DNA of 64,000 bases from Cheilinus undulatus (GCF_018320785.1 NC_054867.1:20604855-20668854), one strand, 5' to 3'; shown: positions 1 to 13,258, numbered from the stretch's first letter. A program made the numbers and translations. Notes: generated by a model from the letters alone, not told the origin.

Positions 1-1559
1 GCCATTTCTATACATAAGCTGAAATTAACTGAAACACTAGTTCTAAACTGTGTGTGTTAAAACTCTAACAATCTCCTACGCTGCCGTCACTATTTTTTCA
101 TCAGATAAAGGTGCATGAAAAGCCGCACAGACCTTTAAAGAACACAGTTACCCTAAATTACAGAAACTCCAATTCGTACGGGAAGAATTAGAACTACCCA
201 TGGGCCCCTACTTGTACTGAAACATGGTTGATTCACACAGGATCAAAACCACACGTCTTGTGTGATCATCACAAATGACCTAAGGTCCCTAGGTAATACT
301 AATCATGTGTGAATAGGGCGAATAAGAGCAGAAGAGAAAAAGATTACTTTTAATTGACACTTTGGAAAAATTAGTAACTCCCTTTGCTGGACAAAGTCAT
401 TGAGCCTCTCTCTGCATAAAATGTGGTTAACACACACCAGAACAAGGTCAGACAAGGCAGATTTATTTACACTCACAGAGCAATTCAAGTGTTTTACAGT
501 GATGAAACAGAAACTTTATATACATCATTAAGAGCATTTAAAAAAGCTAGTACACATTAAAAATGTTTAGATAATAAGAAATTAAATGACATTAAGCACA
601 AGTGAAAAATTAAAAGACAAAATATATTCAAACGTCCTCAAACCAAGTACATTAAAGTATAATAGTGCTCTGACACCCCTGATTACAGAGTCTCAGTTTC
701 TTGACAGACACAGGTAGACCTTCTGGTCCTACCTAATCAAAATGTTTTCTGTTTAACCATTCTACCTAAAATATTTTGTAAGCTCATATTCTGCACAGCA
801 TAGTCAATTTCAGTGATTAGAAGAGAAACATAGTGAACGTTTTATGAAATAATCCTGGGGCTGCTGAATCCAGAGGGACCTAAATGCAGCCAAGGACCTC
901 AACCCCATACCGGAAGTCGGAAAATCGACGCCATATTTTATCTTCTAACACCAGAAGTCGCTTGAACTGATTGTCTTCTTCGTTGTTTCCTCCGTATAGG
1001 CAAGTTTGCCACATAAGCGAAATACAAGTAGACGAAAAATACGTGAATTTTCAGACTAACAAGCACAGCAATTACATAACATTTATTTTAATGAACTGAC
1101 TTATGATCCAAATTCAAGTATCACTGAGCACAGGATTTCCACAGGATTTCTTATCATTACCACATGCTGAATTATAAAAATGAAACAAGAAAGGACAACT
1201 TGTGACAATCACATACTCCTCCACCAGTTGCACAGCTCCATCTACAAACGTGCATTTGACGTGGGACTGATTTAACTCCTGTAATAATGGTAATATAACA
1301 GACTTTGTTTGGATTTTACTATCATTTAACTCCTATGTTAATAATAGTTCTAACAACCGAAAATACTTTAATACTTTATTTAGGTTAAGCATTATGAATT
1401 AAGCCAGACTTCATGTAAAGTTTACTGTACGATTTCATAAAAACTACAGTGTTCACCAGCTGCTCTCATTATCATTTTTACTCTGCAGGAGACTGTCATT
1501 CTTCATGTGATGAGGTGAATAGTACATAAAGAGAACACTAGTTCCTATAAATAGTTACC
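1..1559. other. AT-rich DNA, no gene recognised
   Basis: No open frame here has family motifs or splice context that I recognise. The sequence is AT-rich and non-repetitive to the eye. It could hold untranslated sequence of a neighbouring gene beyond the left edge, but nothing shows this. Confidence 0.5.
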
Positions 1560-2082
1560 AAGTTGCAAGAAAAAGTATGTGAACCCTTTGGGATTTCTTG
1601 GATTTCTGCATAAATTGGTCATAAAATGTGTTCTGATCTTCATCTAACTCACAACAATAGACAAACACAGTCTGCTTAAACTAAAAGTGCACAAAAAAAA
1701 AAATGTTTTCATGTTTTTATTGAACAAAACGTAAACACTCACAGTGCAGGGTGGAAAAGGTACGTGAACCACTAGGCTAATGACTTCTCCAAGAGCTAAT
1801 TGGAGCCAGGAGTCAGCCAACCTGGAGTCCAATCAATGTGATGAGATTGGATGTGTTGGTTAAAGCTTTCCTGCCCTATAAAAAACACACACCAGTTTTG
1901 AGTTTGCTGTTCTTGAGAAGCACTGCCTGATGTGAACCATGCCTGGCACAAAAGAGCTCTCAGAAGACCTACGATCAAGAATTGTTGACTTGCATGAAGC
2001 TGGAAAGGGTTATAAAAGTATCTCTAAAAGCCGTGATGTTCACGTGTCCACAGTAAGACAGTCTACAAATGGAGAAAGTTCC
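1560..2082 (+). mobile_element. Truncated Tc1/mariner transposon, 5' part
   Basis: The left part of a fish Tc1-like element. A terminal segment with GTATGTGAACCCTTTGG is followed by a second, related motif (GTACGTGAACCACTAGG) near 1760, the inverted/direct repeat layout of this class. A start codon at 1939 opens a transposase N-terminus ([20 protein letters not shown], then a KGYKSISKS helix-turn-helix stretch). The frame is lost near 2065-2080, and the catalytic DDE part and right terminus are absent. It is a dead 5' fragment. Confidence 0.85.
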
Positions 2083-3310
2083 AGATTTTTCCAAGTTCCG
2101 AGTACAATCGAACACAGCCCTAATTCTTTAAACAAGATAGGGCGTTGCAAATATACATTTACTGTTTCTTAATGTTTAGCGTTTCCCTCTGATTAATTGA
2201 TAACACAAAGACATTATTTTACATAGTATGGTTAATAAAATTAAGATCAATTAAGTTATTTTTTAAAATGTTAAAAATTTTAGAGAGAAACCCTGGTTCA
2301 TGTTTATATGTGTTTAAGCAGGCTATGTGTTTTAGCATGAGTTTTTTTTTAAGTTGAAAAATTAGTCAACAAATTCAACATGTAATTAAATGACGTAGCC
2401 TATGATGTGCATTGTGCGTGACTGCTATAGGTTTTTTCTCTATAGATATCTTGGAACTATCTTTTTTTCTAGCCTTCTTCATAAACAAAATACACAGGGG
2501 AGTGACCCCGAGACTTAAACGTCACAAGATAGTTTTTGGCTAGAGGTGAAAAATGTCTCGCTGGATTCACTGTCTTCATGGATAATCCCAAACAGGCTGG
2601 CACACAATAGTCATATTTCAGTGAAAAGTGCCCTGTTTTCTCCTGACACTACAACCCTTTTGTCCAAAAAATGGACCACAGCTGAGCCTCCCTCACCTGT
2701 TTGACACAGTAGCCTACTGACCCCCCCACGCCACATGAGTGCATATATGCACACTCTTGCTAAGTGATAATGTTGGTTACTTCCTAATATTTTTACTCCT
2801 CTCCTCGCTGCCTCAACTTTCCTCCGTTAGTCTCACTGCGTCTGTGTCTCATCCATCAGCTGTTGGCTTTGAGTCTTAGAGCGCTTTGGCTGCTAAAAAA
2901 AAAAACGGGCATAAAGTAGCTAATGCACATGCTGTTTGATGGCTGACCCCTGTCTCTGACAGTGCCAAATGAACGAGATGTGTGTGTGGGAGTTATATGT
3001 CAAACAATGTCACTGTCAAAATTGCAGACCACAAAACGATTTCAGACAGAAATGTCCTGCTCTTTAAAGCAAACGTGTTTAAAAAGTTTGTAATGGTCGC
3101 TGATAGAGGATGAGAAATAGTTCTAGTGAGCTAATGCAGCTTTTTGAATTTCAGTTCCTCACATTTTATAAATGTTTTTCAAAATACGGTATAAAGATAG
3201 TTCAGGCTTATTAAACTGCTGATGTTGTCTTTATTTTCATTGGAATTGTAGCAATTGAAAGTGAAGTAATGAGGATGTGAGGCACTACTAGCATGCGTGA
3301 ATATATTCTA
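2083..3310. other. Intergenic DNA, nothing recognised
   Basis: AT-rich sequence between two Tc1 copies. I see no conserved frame, RNA gene or repeat family. Confidence 0.5.
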
Positions 3311-4554
3311 CACTATATTGCCAAAAGTATTTACTCACCTGCCTTAACTCACATATGAACTTAAGTGACATCCCATTCTTAATCCATAGGGTTTAATATG
3401 ACGTCAGTCCATCTTGTGCAGGTATAACAGCTTCAACTCTTCTGGGAAGGCTTTCCACAAGGTTTAGGAGTGTGTTTATGGGAATTTTTGACCATTCTTC
3501 CAGAAGCGCATTTGTGAGGTCACTCAGTGATGTTGGACGAGAAGGCCTGGCTCTCAGTCTCTGCTCTAATCCATCCCAAAGGTGTTCTATCGGGTTGAGG
3601 TCAGGACTCTGTGCAGGCCAGTCAAGTTCATCCACACCAAACTTTCCCATCCATATCTTTATGGACCTTGCTTTGTGCTCTGGTGCACAGTCATATTCGA
3701 AGGAGCCATCCCCAAACTGTTCCCACAAAGTTGGGAGCATGGAATTGTCCAAAAATCTCTTGGTATGCTGGAGCATTCAGAGTTCCTTTCACTGGAACTA
3801 AGGGGGCAAGCCCAGCTCTTGAGAAACAACCCCACACCATAATCCCCCCTCCACCAAACTTTACAATTGGCACAATGCAGTCAGACGAGTACCATTCTCC
3901 TGGCAAACACCAAACCCAGACTCGTCCATCAGATTGCCAGATGGAGAAGCGCGATTGGTCACTCCAGAGAACGCATCTCCACTGCTCTAGAGTCCAGTGG
4001 CAGCATGCTTTACACCACTGCATCTGACGTTTTGCATTACACTTGGATGTTTCCATGGCTTGGATGAAGCTGCTCAGCCATGGAAACCCATTCCATGAAG
4101 CTCTCTATGCACTGTTCTTGAGCTAATCTGAAGGCCACATGAAGTTTGGAAGTCTGTAGCAATTGACTCTGCAGAAAGTTGGCGACCTCTGTGCACTATC
4201 CACCTCAGCATCCACTGCCCCCGCTCAGCCATTTTACATGGCCTACCACTTCATGGCTGAGTTGCTATCATTCCCAAGCGCTTCCACTTTGTTATAATAC
4301 CACTAACAGTTGACTGTGGAACATCTAGGAGTGAGGAAATTTCACGACTGGACTTGCTGCACAGGTGGCATCCTATCACAGTACCACCCTGGAATTCACT
4401 GAGCTCCTGAGAGCGACCCATTCTTTAACAAATGTTTGTAGAAGCAGTCTGCATGCCTAGGTGCTTGATTTTATACACCTGTGGCCATGGAAGTGATTGT
4501 AACACCTGATTTCATTATTTTGATGGGTGAGTGAATACTTTTGGTAATATAGTG
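3311..4554 (-). mobile_element. Full-length Tc1/mariner element with decayed transposase
   Basis: The outer ends are inverted repeats: CACTATATTGCCAAAAGTAT on the left, and on the right the complement of a near-identical motif ending ATATAGTG at 4554. The TA dinucleotides at 3309-3310 and 4555-4556 match the TA target duplication of Tc1/mariner insertion. The 1,244-bp length is typical for an autonomous copy. The transposase lies on the minus strand and is broken by frameshifts. Confidence 0.93.
3393..4421 (-). pseudogene. Tc1-type transposase, frameshifted
   Basis: The minus-strand frame starts at 4421 (MGRSQELSEF) and includes a DNA-binding stretch with QSTVSGIITKWKR. The catalytic region shows LWSDQSRFSIW (first Asp), EYDCAPEH where an Asp-bearing motif is expected, and SPDLNPIEHLWDGLEQRL (last acidic residue). 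It ends at 3393. The span of about 343 codons matches the usual length. The reading falls into at least two frames, overlapping near 3690-3780, so no active enzyme is encoded. Confidence 0.9.
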
Positions 4555-7500
4555 TATATGAAGTGCTGTTAAATGCAAGTTTGAGTCATGACTAGAAAAG
4601 ACAATAACTACAATAGCTGTTATGTTTGCAGTGATATTCAGTGCGAGAGGATTAGTGGGTAAAACGTTTCAAAATGGCCCTGCAATCTTTGCAAATTATG
4701 TCTCGCTTTTGGATCAATGAAATTTTCTCATCATATATTCTATTATCAAATAAAAAAAAATACTAAAAAATAAAATAAATCTCGTCTCATTCTTGTGAGC
4801 CCAAGTCTCATTTTGTGAGATAGAAGTCTTGTAAACACAACATGTTCGTCTCAGAGATAGAAATGTAAAATGCAGACATATTCTTGTTAAACATCATTTC
4901 ATGAAAGAAATTACAAAACACACAGTGTGGTATTGCACAGTTTACATGTACAACACTGGGCTCAACTTTAAAAAAAAAAAAAAAAAACAGTTTTGACATT
5001 TTGTGTATTCAAGATGTATTTAAACATGTCCATAATAATATATAATACCAAATCATTTCTTTATTTATAACACAATATGTCGTTAGCTTCCTAGCATAAT
5101 TGCCTAAGTCCTTTCTTAGGGCCAAATTGTGATATCTGCCTAACTTTACTCTCCCACTGCTGCTGCTAATTCATTGTGCCTTATTGGCTACATCCTCAGG
5201 TAATCAAAGTGCTTGTTACAGTCCATAATAACTATATGCCTAAGTCATCTACTAATTGTTATCTATTAACTCACTTTTATTTGTTTAATAGTCCTTATTG
5301 TGGCTTTTTTTAAGAAACAGTATAAATAAAAAAAATCTATGTAATTGTCAAAATATGTTTTTTTCTGAAAACCTTAAAATAAGACTTAGGCAATTGTGCT
5401 ACTAGGCTAATAACATTCTTATTCTAGTTATTTATACTACAAAAAAAATTATACAGCATGTGAACAATGTCTTTTACATAAGTCACCAACTCAGTAAAAC
5501 TCATATGTTTTAACACACATATGATGTGACAGGAATACAGACAAGCACATGAATTCTGTCATTAATATGTAATTTAAATTTGTTGTAAATGTAAGTCAGT
5601 CTTGAATGATCATGACACCGAACTGTTTCCTATGAAAAATAATACTGGGAAATGCGGTATCTCAGAACACGCTTGTTCATTAGTCCTGAACTACAAGTGC
5701 AGGATGCAGTTAGCATACATTTCTCAAAGTCAGATTTGTTACGATGTAATCGAGATATCATAGCTGATCAAAGGGTCTGTCAATTATTGTGTGAACACCG
5801 TTACATTCACCCTATCTTTACAAAGTGTGATTTAGTCTAACTCTAAGTCTTGTTCACCATGTCATATTTAACACATTTTAAAAATAAAGCCAAACTCAAT
5901 GATCTGATTTCAGTTCTCTAAAGATGTAATGTATCTGGCGTTTTTTGTTTCTATCCATTGAAGAATCCTCAGTTTCTACTTACTCCTCTTGTTTCTCCAT
6001 GGTTTCCTTTCCATCTTCATATCTAGAATCCCATCATACCTGAAACTTCACGCACAGCAATAGAGCAAAGACAGGTAAGCCAAAGTGATTAAAAAAAGGC
6101 TGATCATGCTGATCTAAAGGCGTAGATGTTGCTGCTAAACGAGAATATAAAGATGCCTTTAATGGCTGCATTTCAGTTTAACAATGCCAGACAGGATGCT
6201 CTTTTTCTCACTGGCTTCCCCTGGACACCCACTTCTTGTAGAGAGCACACACTCATACACAGATGTTAGTTTCAGGTTGGATACCCTCTGTGTGACTAAT
6301 AGGGAAGCCCATGCAGGTGTGTTTGTAGATGACTAGACTCTGAAACTGAGGTATGGAACGTGAAGTGGGCAAACTGAGAGCATTCTGACTGTGACTTCCC
6401 TTTAGTCGAAGCAACAACAGAATCCCCTGCTTACTGAAAACACAAAACCAAAATCTGGTTTCTGTTAGGATGACGAACAAAATAACTGATAAATCACTGT
6501 AAAAAAAAAAAAACCCAAAAACTAAAAGATTACAGAATTTTCACATAACATGTCTGATTTGGGCTAATTTTGTGACATGGTAAGGAGCTTGTAAATTAAA
6601 CCCCTCTTTCTTAATTGATTCTTATCTGTTTCTCTACTCCCACTTATGGAACAGATAATCGCCCACAGAAGAGCAAAAGTCAGCTCTTGTTGCCCATTAC
6701 TAAATCGAAGCTCTTTGTTTCCATCACTGAACAGGAAACAGCATGACCCCGGGTTGCGCCACAGACGCTGTCAAGCTTTTTTAGTTGAACTAGCTGGAGT
6801 TTCACTTCCTTAAACAGTTTGGTTTGCATACGAAGACAGGTGAAGTGATGATAAAGCGCTGACGTAGGATTTATTCATCTAGCTGATGGAAAATTCAGTT
6901 TCATCGGCTGGGTCTTGTTGACTTCGCTCATCATTCCTATTTGTTGTGATAACATTTGACTTACCAGTGAATCAGAGTCATGGTCAATCAGGCAAACCAT
7001 GCTCAGTCATCTAATCAATGTTACTTAAACACATTATTTCAAAGTAAAAGTAACCCAGAAGTGGTTCTCAAAAAGTTAAATTTAAGTTTTTTATTTTCAG
7101 TTTTGTATGATTTACTAATTAGCTTTAGTTCTGCCTTTGCTGCCATCTTGTGATCAAATGAATTTCCCTTTTTATTAATACAAGGCTCAAAAGGCAGTGC
7201 CACTCTCAGGTCTTCAGAAGAGTTGGCTCGATACATGATTTTTTTCCTTTTCTCATTTTGAAATGTTATTTATTTCATGAATCATATTGATGCTGAGTTT
7301 TAATAACACTATCTAATGGTTGTTTATTTGTTTATTTTTAAAGGGGCCATGTACAATAAAAAACAAAAGTTTCTATTTGATGTATTGTACCAGAGTTAGC
7401 TTAAAGCTAATTTACATCTGCACTATTTCATATTGCTGTCAGATGGATAAATTGACAAAATTAGATTAAGTAAAGCACCAACATGAAATCACCAATGCTG

Positions 7501-8840
7501 ATTAAAAAATCCTCAAAATGAAATACGTTTCCAGTGCATGATATGACAGAGTACTGTCATTTTAGATAAGGGCTCCGTCACAGTGAGTGGTCTGGTTGTA
7601 AATGGAAACAGCGGCTCTGGACGACAGAGAAATGACTGAATGTAGACATCACTTAAATCCACTCAGGTTGTGTCTATTTTCCGGCTCCTCTCTTATCCTC
7701 TGAACCAGGAATAAAAGCAAACACAACCGCTTACAGGGGCAAGAAATGCAGGGAAAATAATAAAAAAAAATTTCATGAAATATTTAGTAGTTCTATACTC
7801 CCTTATTGCCTAAACTATGACATTTTGCCTTGACTTGACTTTTTTTTAAAACACTTTGCAAATATTTTAGGGCAATTTGTCTATTTTTCTTTTTTTAAGT
7901 GTAATGTTTGATATCTTTATTGTAAAGTTTATACAGTGCAACTTTTACAACTCTTATGCACAAAAGACATGGCAAGAAAATAATAACAGCAAAACTACGG
8001 AGCCCCTAAAGGGACATTGGCAGAAAAAATTAAAATGTAAGTTTCTTTTGCTCACAAAATAGACTTTCCCATGAGCACAGGAAACTTATATTTTAATTTT
8101 TTCTGCTAGTGTCTTACTTGGGACTCTGTACAAAACATAGAGAGTAAGAACATCTTGTCTAGAACTGGATGGGAACAAATTGTGAGGATATTGTGCATTT
8201 TTCATGTCTTTTCTTTGACCTCTATCATGGTTTTACTTGCGTATTATTTATGCCAAACAAGCTGTCAAGACTAACTTAGATGTAGAATTAAAAAATGTAT
8301 ATTTATAAAAATAGTCCATGAAAGGTTTGTAAAAAATGTCATCTTTTCAAGATGTTTCCCTTTTTGAGCCAAAACCTGGGGCCTGGGGCCATATCAGGCA
8401 CCCCCAAAAGATAATCAAATTTAGAAAATTTGAGTAGGAAAACAGATGTGGTTTTTAGGGCATCTTTTGTCTTTAAACCCCTACAACTATCAAATCAACC
8501 CCAAAATGACCAAGAAAACAACATTTTTTTTTATAAGGAATGGCTTCGTGTTTGATCCGTTGCTTACAGCTGTGAGCTATTTCAGGTCAATATGATGCAT
8601 GATAAGCATGCACTTATCAGTCCAGTCCTAATTAAATATGCAGTTTTCTTTGTCAACTTTTCACTTCAGGCTATTTTAGAATGTGATTTTCCTGCATGAG
8701 AAACAAAACAAAAGATCAGCTTTCTCCATTTGTTTTTCACCAATCAGGACACAGTATATTAGCATCAAACCTAGTGATGGACAACATGGCAGTTCCTGAA
8801 ATATGTAGCAAAAATATTAAGATATATATATAGATATAGA
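4555..8840. other. Intergenic DNA upstream of cd8a copy 1
   Basis: About 4.3 kb without a recognisable exon. It contains A/T runs (for example poly-A near 4970-4986) and a TATATAGATATAGA stretch immediately before the duplicated cd8a block at 8841. Several CACTTCCT-like motifs near 6800 could be ETS sites, but nothing supports a promoter there. Confidence 0.5.
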
Positions 8841-9266
8841 TTCAACTTTTTGCTTGTGCTAAAACCCTGCATGGTTGTATTTGCAAAAAGTGGGCTTCTT
8901 TGTACATAGACTTAGTAACGTGCGCTGTGTCGTGTCTTCACTTCCTCAGCAGCCTACATATTTTGCACGGCTGTTTTTGTGTGTCAGTATATAGTGGATA
9001 AAGTTGGGCTGTCAGAAGCTTCAACTAAAGGCAAAGGTGTTGTGTGTAGATCGGTGGGCTCAACTTCAAACATCTCAGAGACCACGACTGTGCTGCAGGA
9101 GGTCTCTGCAACACTCTGCAATGATCTGCAATGATCTCATTTGACGTGGCAGAGATGAAGGGTACAGGTGGGACGTGGTTTGATATCTCACCAAATGATC
9201 TCCTGCCTGGCTCTAACAAACACCACAAAGACAAGTTTAACAGCTTTTACTGTCTGCAGGATTAAA
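8841..9266 (+). promoter_or_regulatory. Upstream region and 5' leader of cd8a copy 1
   Basis: This stretch is almost identical to 18590-19015 and is the only upstream sequence the two cd8a genes share. It includes CTTCACTTCCTC near 8937 (ETS-like core), a TATATAG motif near 8989 as a possible TATA element, and a GTGGTTTG motif near 9175. The coding start is set at 9267, where the hydrophobic signal peptide begins. An in-frame ATG at 9195 also exists and would add an N-terminal extension, which I consider unlikely. Confidence 0.5.
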
Positions 9267-11017
9267 ATGGAGCAAAAATGGATGCAGATTCTGGTGATCC
9301 TGGTGTTTTACCAAAGTAAGTTTGACCTTTTACTTGCCCGTTTACAGCATACATAAGTGTCACAGTGTTTCAGGATTTGTGTTTTGGTCATGTGTTTTTG
9401 GCTGCTGAGTTATATTGCTGCTGTCATCTTATTACATTTTTCAGGAATAAACACTGGAGCTTGTGAAGAGAGAGTGAAGCAGGGACAGCTGGTTAACATC
9501 TCGTGTAGTCTTACAGATTCTGGCTCTACCCTTACCTGGTTTAGAGTACTGGACACACATGCTATGGAATTCATTGTATCATACAGCACCCATGGGGATG
9601 TAAAGACATCATCCACTTTCTCTTCCATCTTCAGTCACGGAAAAAGCAAATTCATTCTTACATTGAACTCATTTGACAAAACTCGTGACAGTGGCATTTA
9701 CAGGTGTGCATTACGGAAACAGTTGAAATTGGAGTTTGGTAAGGTTACTCGACTGGTCGGAGGTGAGTTTTGTTGGATAATGGACATGATAATGAAATGA
9801 TGAATGACGATCAGACAAAGTTCCCCTCACAATCTTCTTCTCTCTTAAGAAAAAGATGAAGTCCAAACAGAAGCACCAGTGGCAACCATCGAACCAACTT
9901 CATGCACCACTGCCAAACCATGTGTCTGTGACAAGACAAGACATCAAGGTGAACATTTCAAATCACAATATGATGTGTTGCTGAACCCTGTGCCTTCTAA
10001 AGTGAAAAGATGAGCTTGAATTTCCCTTGAGATTAATAAAGTATCTATGTATCTAGACCACGCTTATTCAGGGGAAACAAATCCTTCCATGCTTTGTTCT
10101 TCGATCATATTGGGTCCACTCGCTGGCAGCTGTGGCCTTCTTCTTCTACTCCTTATCATATCCACTCTGTACTGCAACAGTAAGTCCTTCTCATTCTTTA
10201 AACAAATACAAGTTTTAATGTTGCTTTATAATGTCTTGTATGAGTTTTGAACATTTCTGCAAATTCTTCCCAGTCAGTTTTTCCAGCTTCTCTTGATTTA
10301 AAATTGTAAGAATTTGCAGTGTTTTGATAACGTCTTTATTTTCCCTAAGAAATACGAACACGGAGATGCCCACACCATTATAAAAGAAAGTAAGATGTTT
10401 CCTTTTTTTCTTTTTCTGTTATATTATTTTTCTGTAAAGGGCTGTAGCCAGAGACAACAGTGGTAATAAGTGAATAAGCTGACTTATTGAATTGTTTTTC
10501 TAACTAGACATGTAGTAATCACTCTGCTGCACCATGCATTTTGTTAGTATTTTTTATTTTAAGAATAAAGAGGTTCTTTAAAACTCTGAAACAAAACTGT
10601 AAAAAATACACTTCCCTGAGATATATACTATATATAAATGATCTTCACCGTCTTCTTCTCAGTAAATTGTTAAGCAGTTGGAACTCTGATAAAGAGTGAG
10701 ACTAGTGTTTTTAATTGTGTTAGTTATCGTTTTGTTATTGAAGTAGTCCGCTTGAGTCAAACACAAAAACATTTTCTTATTACTCATGAACGGTTGATAA
10801 TACTGTCAGTCTTATGTTGCAAAAGCAAGACACAAATTCTATCCAAAAAATTCGGTTTGTGTTGGATGTGGCTACAGCCCTGTATTCTTTTTGTATTTCA
10901 AACAATCAATGAGCTGTTAATTATTATAAGACTATTTATTTTTGTACCTATTTTATCTCATACAGACCACGGCCGATGCCTCCTGGAAAACAGATGATGA
11001 CCAACAGACGGATATAA
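9267..11017 (+). CDS. cd8a: T-cell surface glycoprotein CD8 alpha chain, tandem copy 1
   Basis: A membrane co-receptor of cytotoxic T cells that binds MHC class I and recruits Lck. Exons are 9267-9315, 9445-9762, 9850-9948, 10072-10179 (alternative start 10057), 10350-10389 and 10966-11017, all with GT/AG ends. The product is about 221 residues (226 with the longer exon 4). Exon 1 encodes signal peptide MEQKWMQILVILVFYQ. Exon 2 encodes one Ig V domain: NISC (first Cys and an N-glycosylation sequon), WFRVLD, DSGIYRC (second Cys), and a J-like LEFGKVTRL. Exon 3 is a stalk with TTAKPCVCDK, whose Cys residues could link chains. Exon 4 is the membrane helix ([14 protein letters not shown]). Exons 5-6 are a basic tail with RRCPHHYKRK; the fish CXH motif replaces the mammalian CXC Lck-binding site. 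cd8b is the alternative, but the tail and signal favour cd8a. Confidence 0.9.
10012..10055 (+). mobile_element. Retroposon 3' tail abutting cd8a exon 4 (copy 1)
   Basis: The sequence around GATTAATAAAGTATCTATGT resembles the common 3' tail of fish non-LTR retroposons (ATCAATAAAGTATCTATCTATC type). It ends directly at the candidate exon 4 acceptor and also occurs in copy 2, so it predates the duplication. Confidence 0.6.
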
Positions 11018-11750
11018 AGTGACATGGACGTTCCTTTGCACTGAAAATGAGGCAGTGTTGATTCATTATAAGAAGTTTTTTTTTTGCTCTTTATTTTGAG
11101 GGTAAACATTTTTTTTGCAGTCTTCAAAGACGGTAGCTGTTCAAGAATTTAATATATATGGACTACTTTAGAAACCAGTTTCACAGAGTTTTAGTTTACA
11201 ATGCTGCGCTGTTATCACACTCAAATTCATGTGTCTATTCATCCAGTCACCACAGTAAATGATGAGTATACCCCACAGAAAATCTTAGTAAACAATGTTT
11301 AAAATTTAGCAAACTACACTTTATTTTTAGGTCAAATGTAAAAAGAAGTCTTTACGCTGGTTTTTGCTTTGGTGTTATTTGATTTATATTCCTATACGAT
11401 TTTGAAGTTTTCATCAGATTTATAATCATTAAATACCTGCATTTATTGCATCAGTGTCACTAAATCTAAGGATCTTTAGTTTAGTTTTTATTGATTTTAG
11501 ACCAAAGCTGCTGCTTTGTTTTTTAACGTTGCATTTTCAGCTGAGCTTTGACAGTTATTTCTTGCCGGTAAATCTGATTTAGTTTTCATCCATATTAGCA
11601 GTTATTTCAGTTCAACTTATGCAAAAAAGGAACACAAAGAATTTTCTTTCTTTCAGTTTCTTTTTTCTTTGAATTATATTTACAGTCCTGAGAACTTTTT
11701 TCAATCTCCACACTTTTGTAACTGGAAATAAAATATACAACCTCTCAGAA
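11018..11750 (+). other. 3' untranslated region of cd8a copy 1 with poly(A) signal
   Basis: This follows the TAA stop at 11015-11017. A canonical AATAAA lies at 11727-11732. The region is conserved with the matching part of copy 2, including the signal and the sequence after it. The true cleavage site is not visible. Confidence 0.6.
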
Positions 11751-12029
11751 AAGTATGTGTTCATTTCATTCATATCCTTTACTGTCTTCTTTGAGGGGGA
11801 AAAAACATCAAACCTACTCGCTCATATTGGGTCTTAGTGCAGAAATACACTGTAAGTTTGAGCAAAAACAGTTGTTTCATTCGGAACATTTGTTTCATAG
11901 CGAGCTCCCGGGTCAAAGGAAGTGAACTCTTGCAGTCTTATGCAGTGTGAAAAACCACCAACATACAAGTAGAGAGATATTTTCACACTGGAGATTCTGT
12001 GACAAGTTATTTTAATTTGATAGGTATCA

Positions 12030-12262
12030 GCCCCCCCATGACCCCCAACGGGATAAGCGGTAAAGAAAATGATGGACAAAAAAAGACGCTGTTAATGTCA
12101 ACATGATAATAGATTTCTACAAATCAGTGTCAATTAAATAAAAACATGTAAGGTAAAATAAGTGGTTGCAGAAATCTTCACCCCCTCTAAAGTGACCCAG
12201 ACCTTGGTTTGATTTATAAAATCAATAAAAGGGTAAAACACCCAATAATTTTATAGGCACTG
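12030..12262. mobile_element. SINE tail plus right end of a Tc1-type element
   Basis: ACCCCCAACGGGATAAGCGG is the end of a SINE, and TTTTATAGGCACTG ending at 12262 is a Tc1-type terminus. Both match the larger composite at 23107-23523, so this is the truncated duplicate of that insertion. Confidence 0.7.
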
Positions 12263-12319
12263 TACATGTTAAACTGGTCAAAACTTGATCAAGGTTGAGA
12301 GCAAACCTTACCATGTGGC

Positions 12320-12418
12320 TTATCTCTTGCCTCTTTTCTTTGTAGATGTTGACACAACGTCTGAGCTCAGCGGAGAGGATAGCTGGCCGCTGGCAGATGG
12401 ATCTTCTGCATGGTGTTT
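12320..12418 (-). pseudogene. Duplicated terminal exon of calpastatin
   Basis: A copy of the cast last exon (23581-23679). It begins after a TTTTAG acceptor with [19 protein letters not shown] and ends KKRGKR then TAA at 12320. It is intact and in frame, with a few substitutions relative to the main gene (VVSTS against VVPTS, KKRGKR against KKGGKR). It is labelled pseudogene because the set of cast exons around it is incomplete; it could still be transcribed. Confidence 0.7.
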
Positions 12419-12628
12419 CTAAAATAGAGCAAACTTTATTTAAAAGGAAATAGAAATATGTAAAAAAAAAAAAAGAAACAACAGCTTTGCATTCAATGTT
12501 TAAACAGAATCACTAAAAATCTATAATCTTATCTTTATTTTTAATCGTAGCCCATTTCATTCCTTTAGAATTAATGAAAGAGCATAGCTGATTGGTTGAG
12601 GTCTTCGTGCAGCAGGCAGTTTGCTTAC

Positions 12629-12658
12629 TTTAGACCTTGACTTTGACTTGCTCTTGCC
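12629..12658 (-). pseudogene. Duplicated 10-codon calpastatin exon
   Basis: The 30-base exon encodes [10 protein letters not shown] between a TTGTTACAG acceptor and a GTAAGC donor. It is identical in product to the main-gene exon at 23950-23979. Confidence 0.65.
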
Positions 12659-13171
12659 CTGTAACAAATTTGACAACTTGGTTAGGCTCTACAGCTGTTT
12701 GTCAGTCCAGGAGGGGTGACCAAAGATACTATTTGTTTGTCAGCAACCAACAGAGGGCGCCATCTAATAATGTAACTGAGCATCATGGACACTCTAGGTG
12801 CCTTTAATATGTTCTAAATTTCATCATTAGAGTTCAGCTTTAAAAAAGATTTAACACTACATATGTATTGATCAAACTGAAGAGAAATGCTAGATTTTAT
12901 AGGTTTTATTCTTCTCTAAAAAAACGACTGATTAAAATTATCTTTACATCTAAATATGTCTAGGTTTAACTGTAAAGGTCTCTTAGGTCTTATGAGGGTT
13001 GATCAGAGATTACTGCAGAACAGAAACAATTGATTAGACACTGTCAGAGATTTGTTTTGCAATGATTGTCATCATCACACTGAAATTAGTCATAATTAGT
13101 TAATAATCCAGAACATTTTGCCCTTTATTGGAACATTTTATACACCCTGATCTCACACAGATTTTTTTTAC

Positions 13172-13258
13172 CTTTGGTTTGTCTGTCTTAGATTTAAACT
13201 CTGGGACGTCTGGGAGCAGAGTGCTTGCCATAGCATCCAGTGCAGGACCAGGCATAGG
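13172..13258 (-). pseudogene. Duplicated late A-type calpastatin exon
   Basis: 87 bases with intact splice sites. It encodes a product starting [20 protein letters not shown] and ending SKTDKPK, the same residues as the main gene at 24494-24580. Homology with the main gene stops shortly upstream, near 13411, where a transposon end is inserted. Confidence 0.7.

Noticed and set aside
3472-4067. Overlapping plus-strand open frames of 66-138 codons
   Set aside because: They are antisense shadows of the minus-strand Tc1 transposase at 3393-4421.
9025-9234. Minus-strand 69-codon frame repeated at 18774-18983
   Set aside because: Its repetition reflects the duplicated cd8a leader region, not an independent gene; no family motif.
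9357-9800. 147-codon open frame treated as a single-exon gene
   Set aside because: It reads through intron 1 into the Ig V exon of cd8a; AG and GT boundaries at 9445 and 9762 define the true exon. The same applies to 19106-19549.
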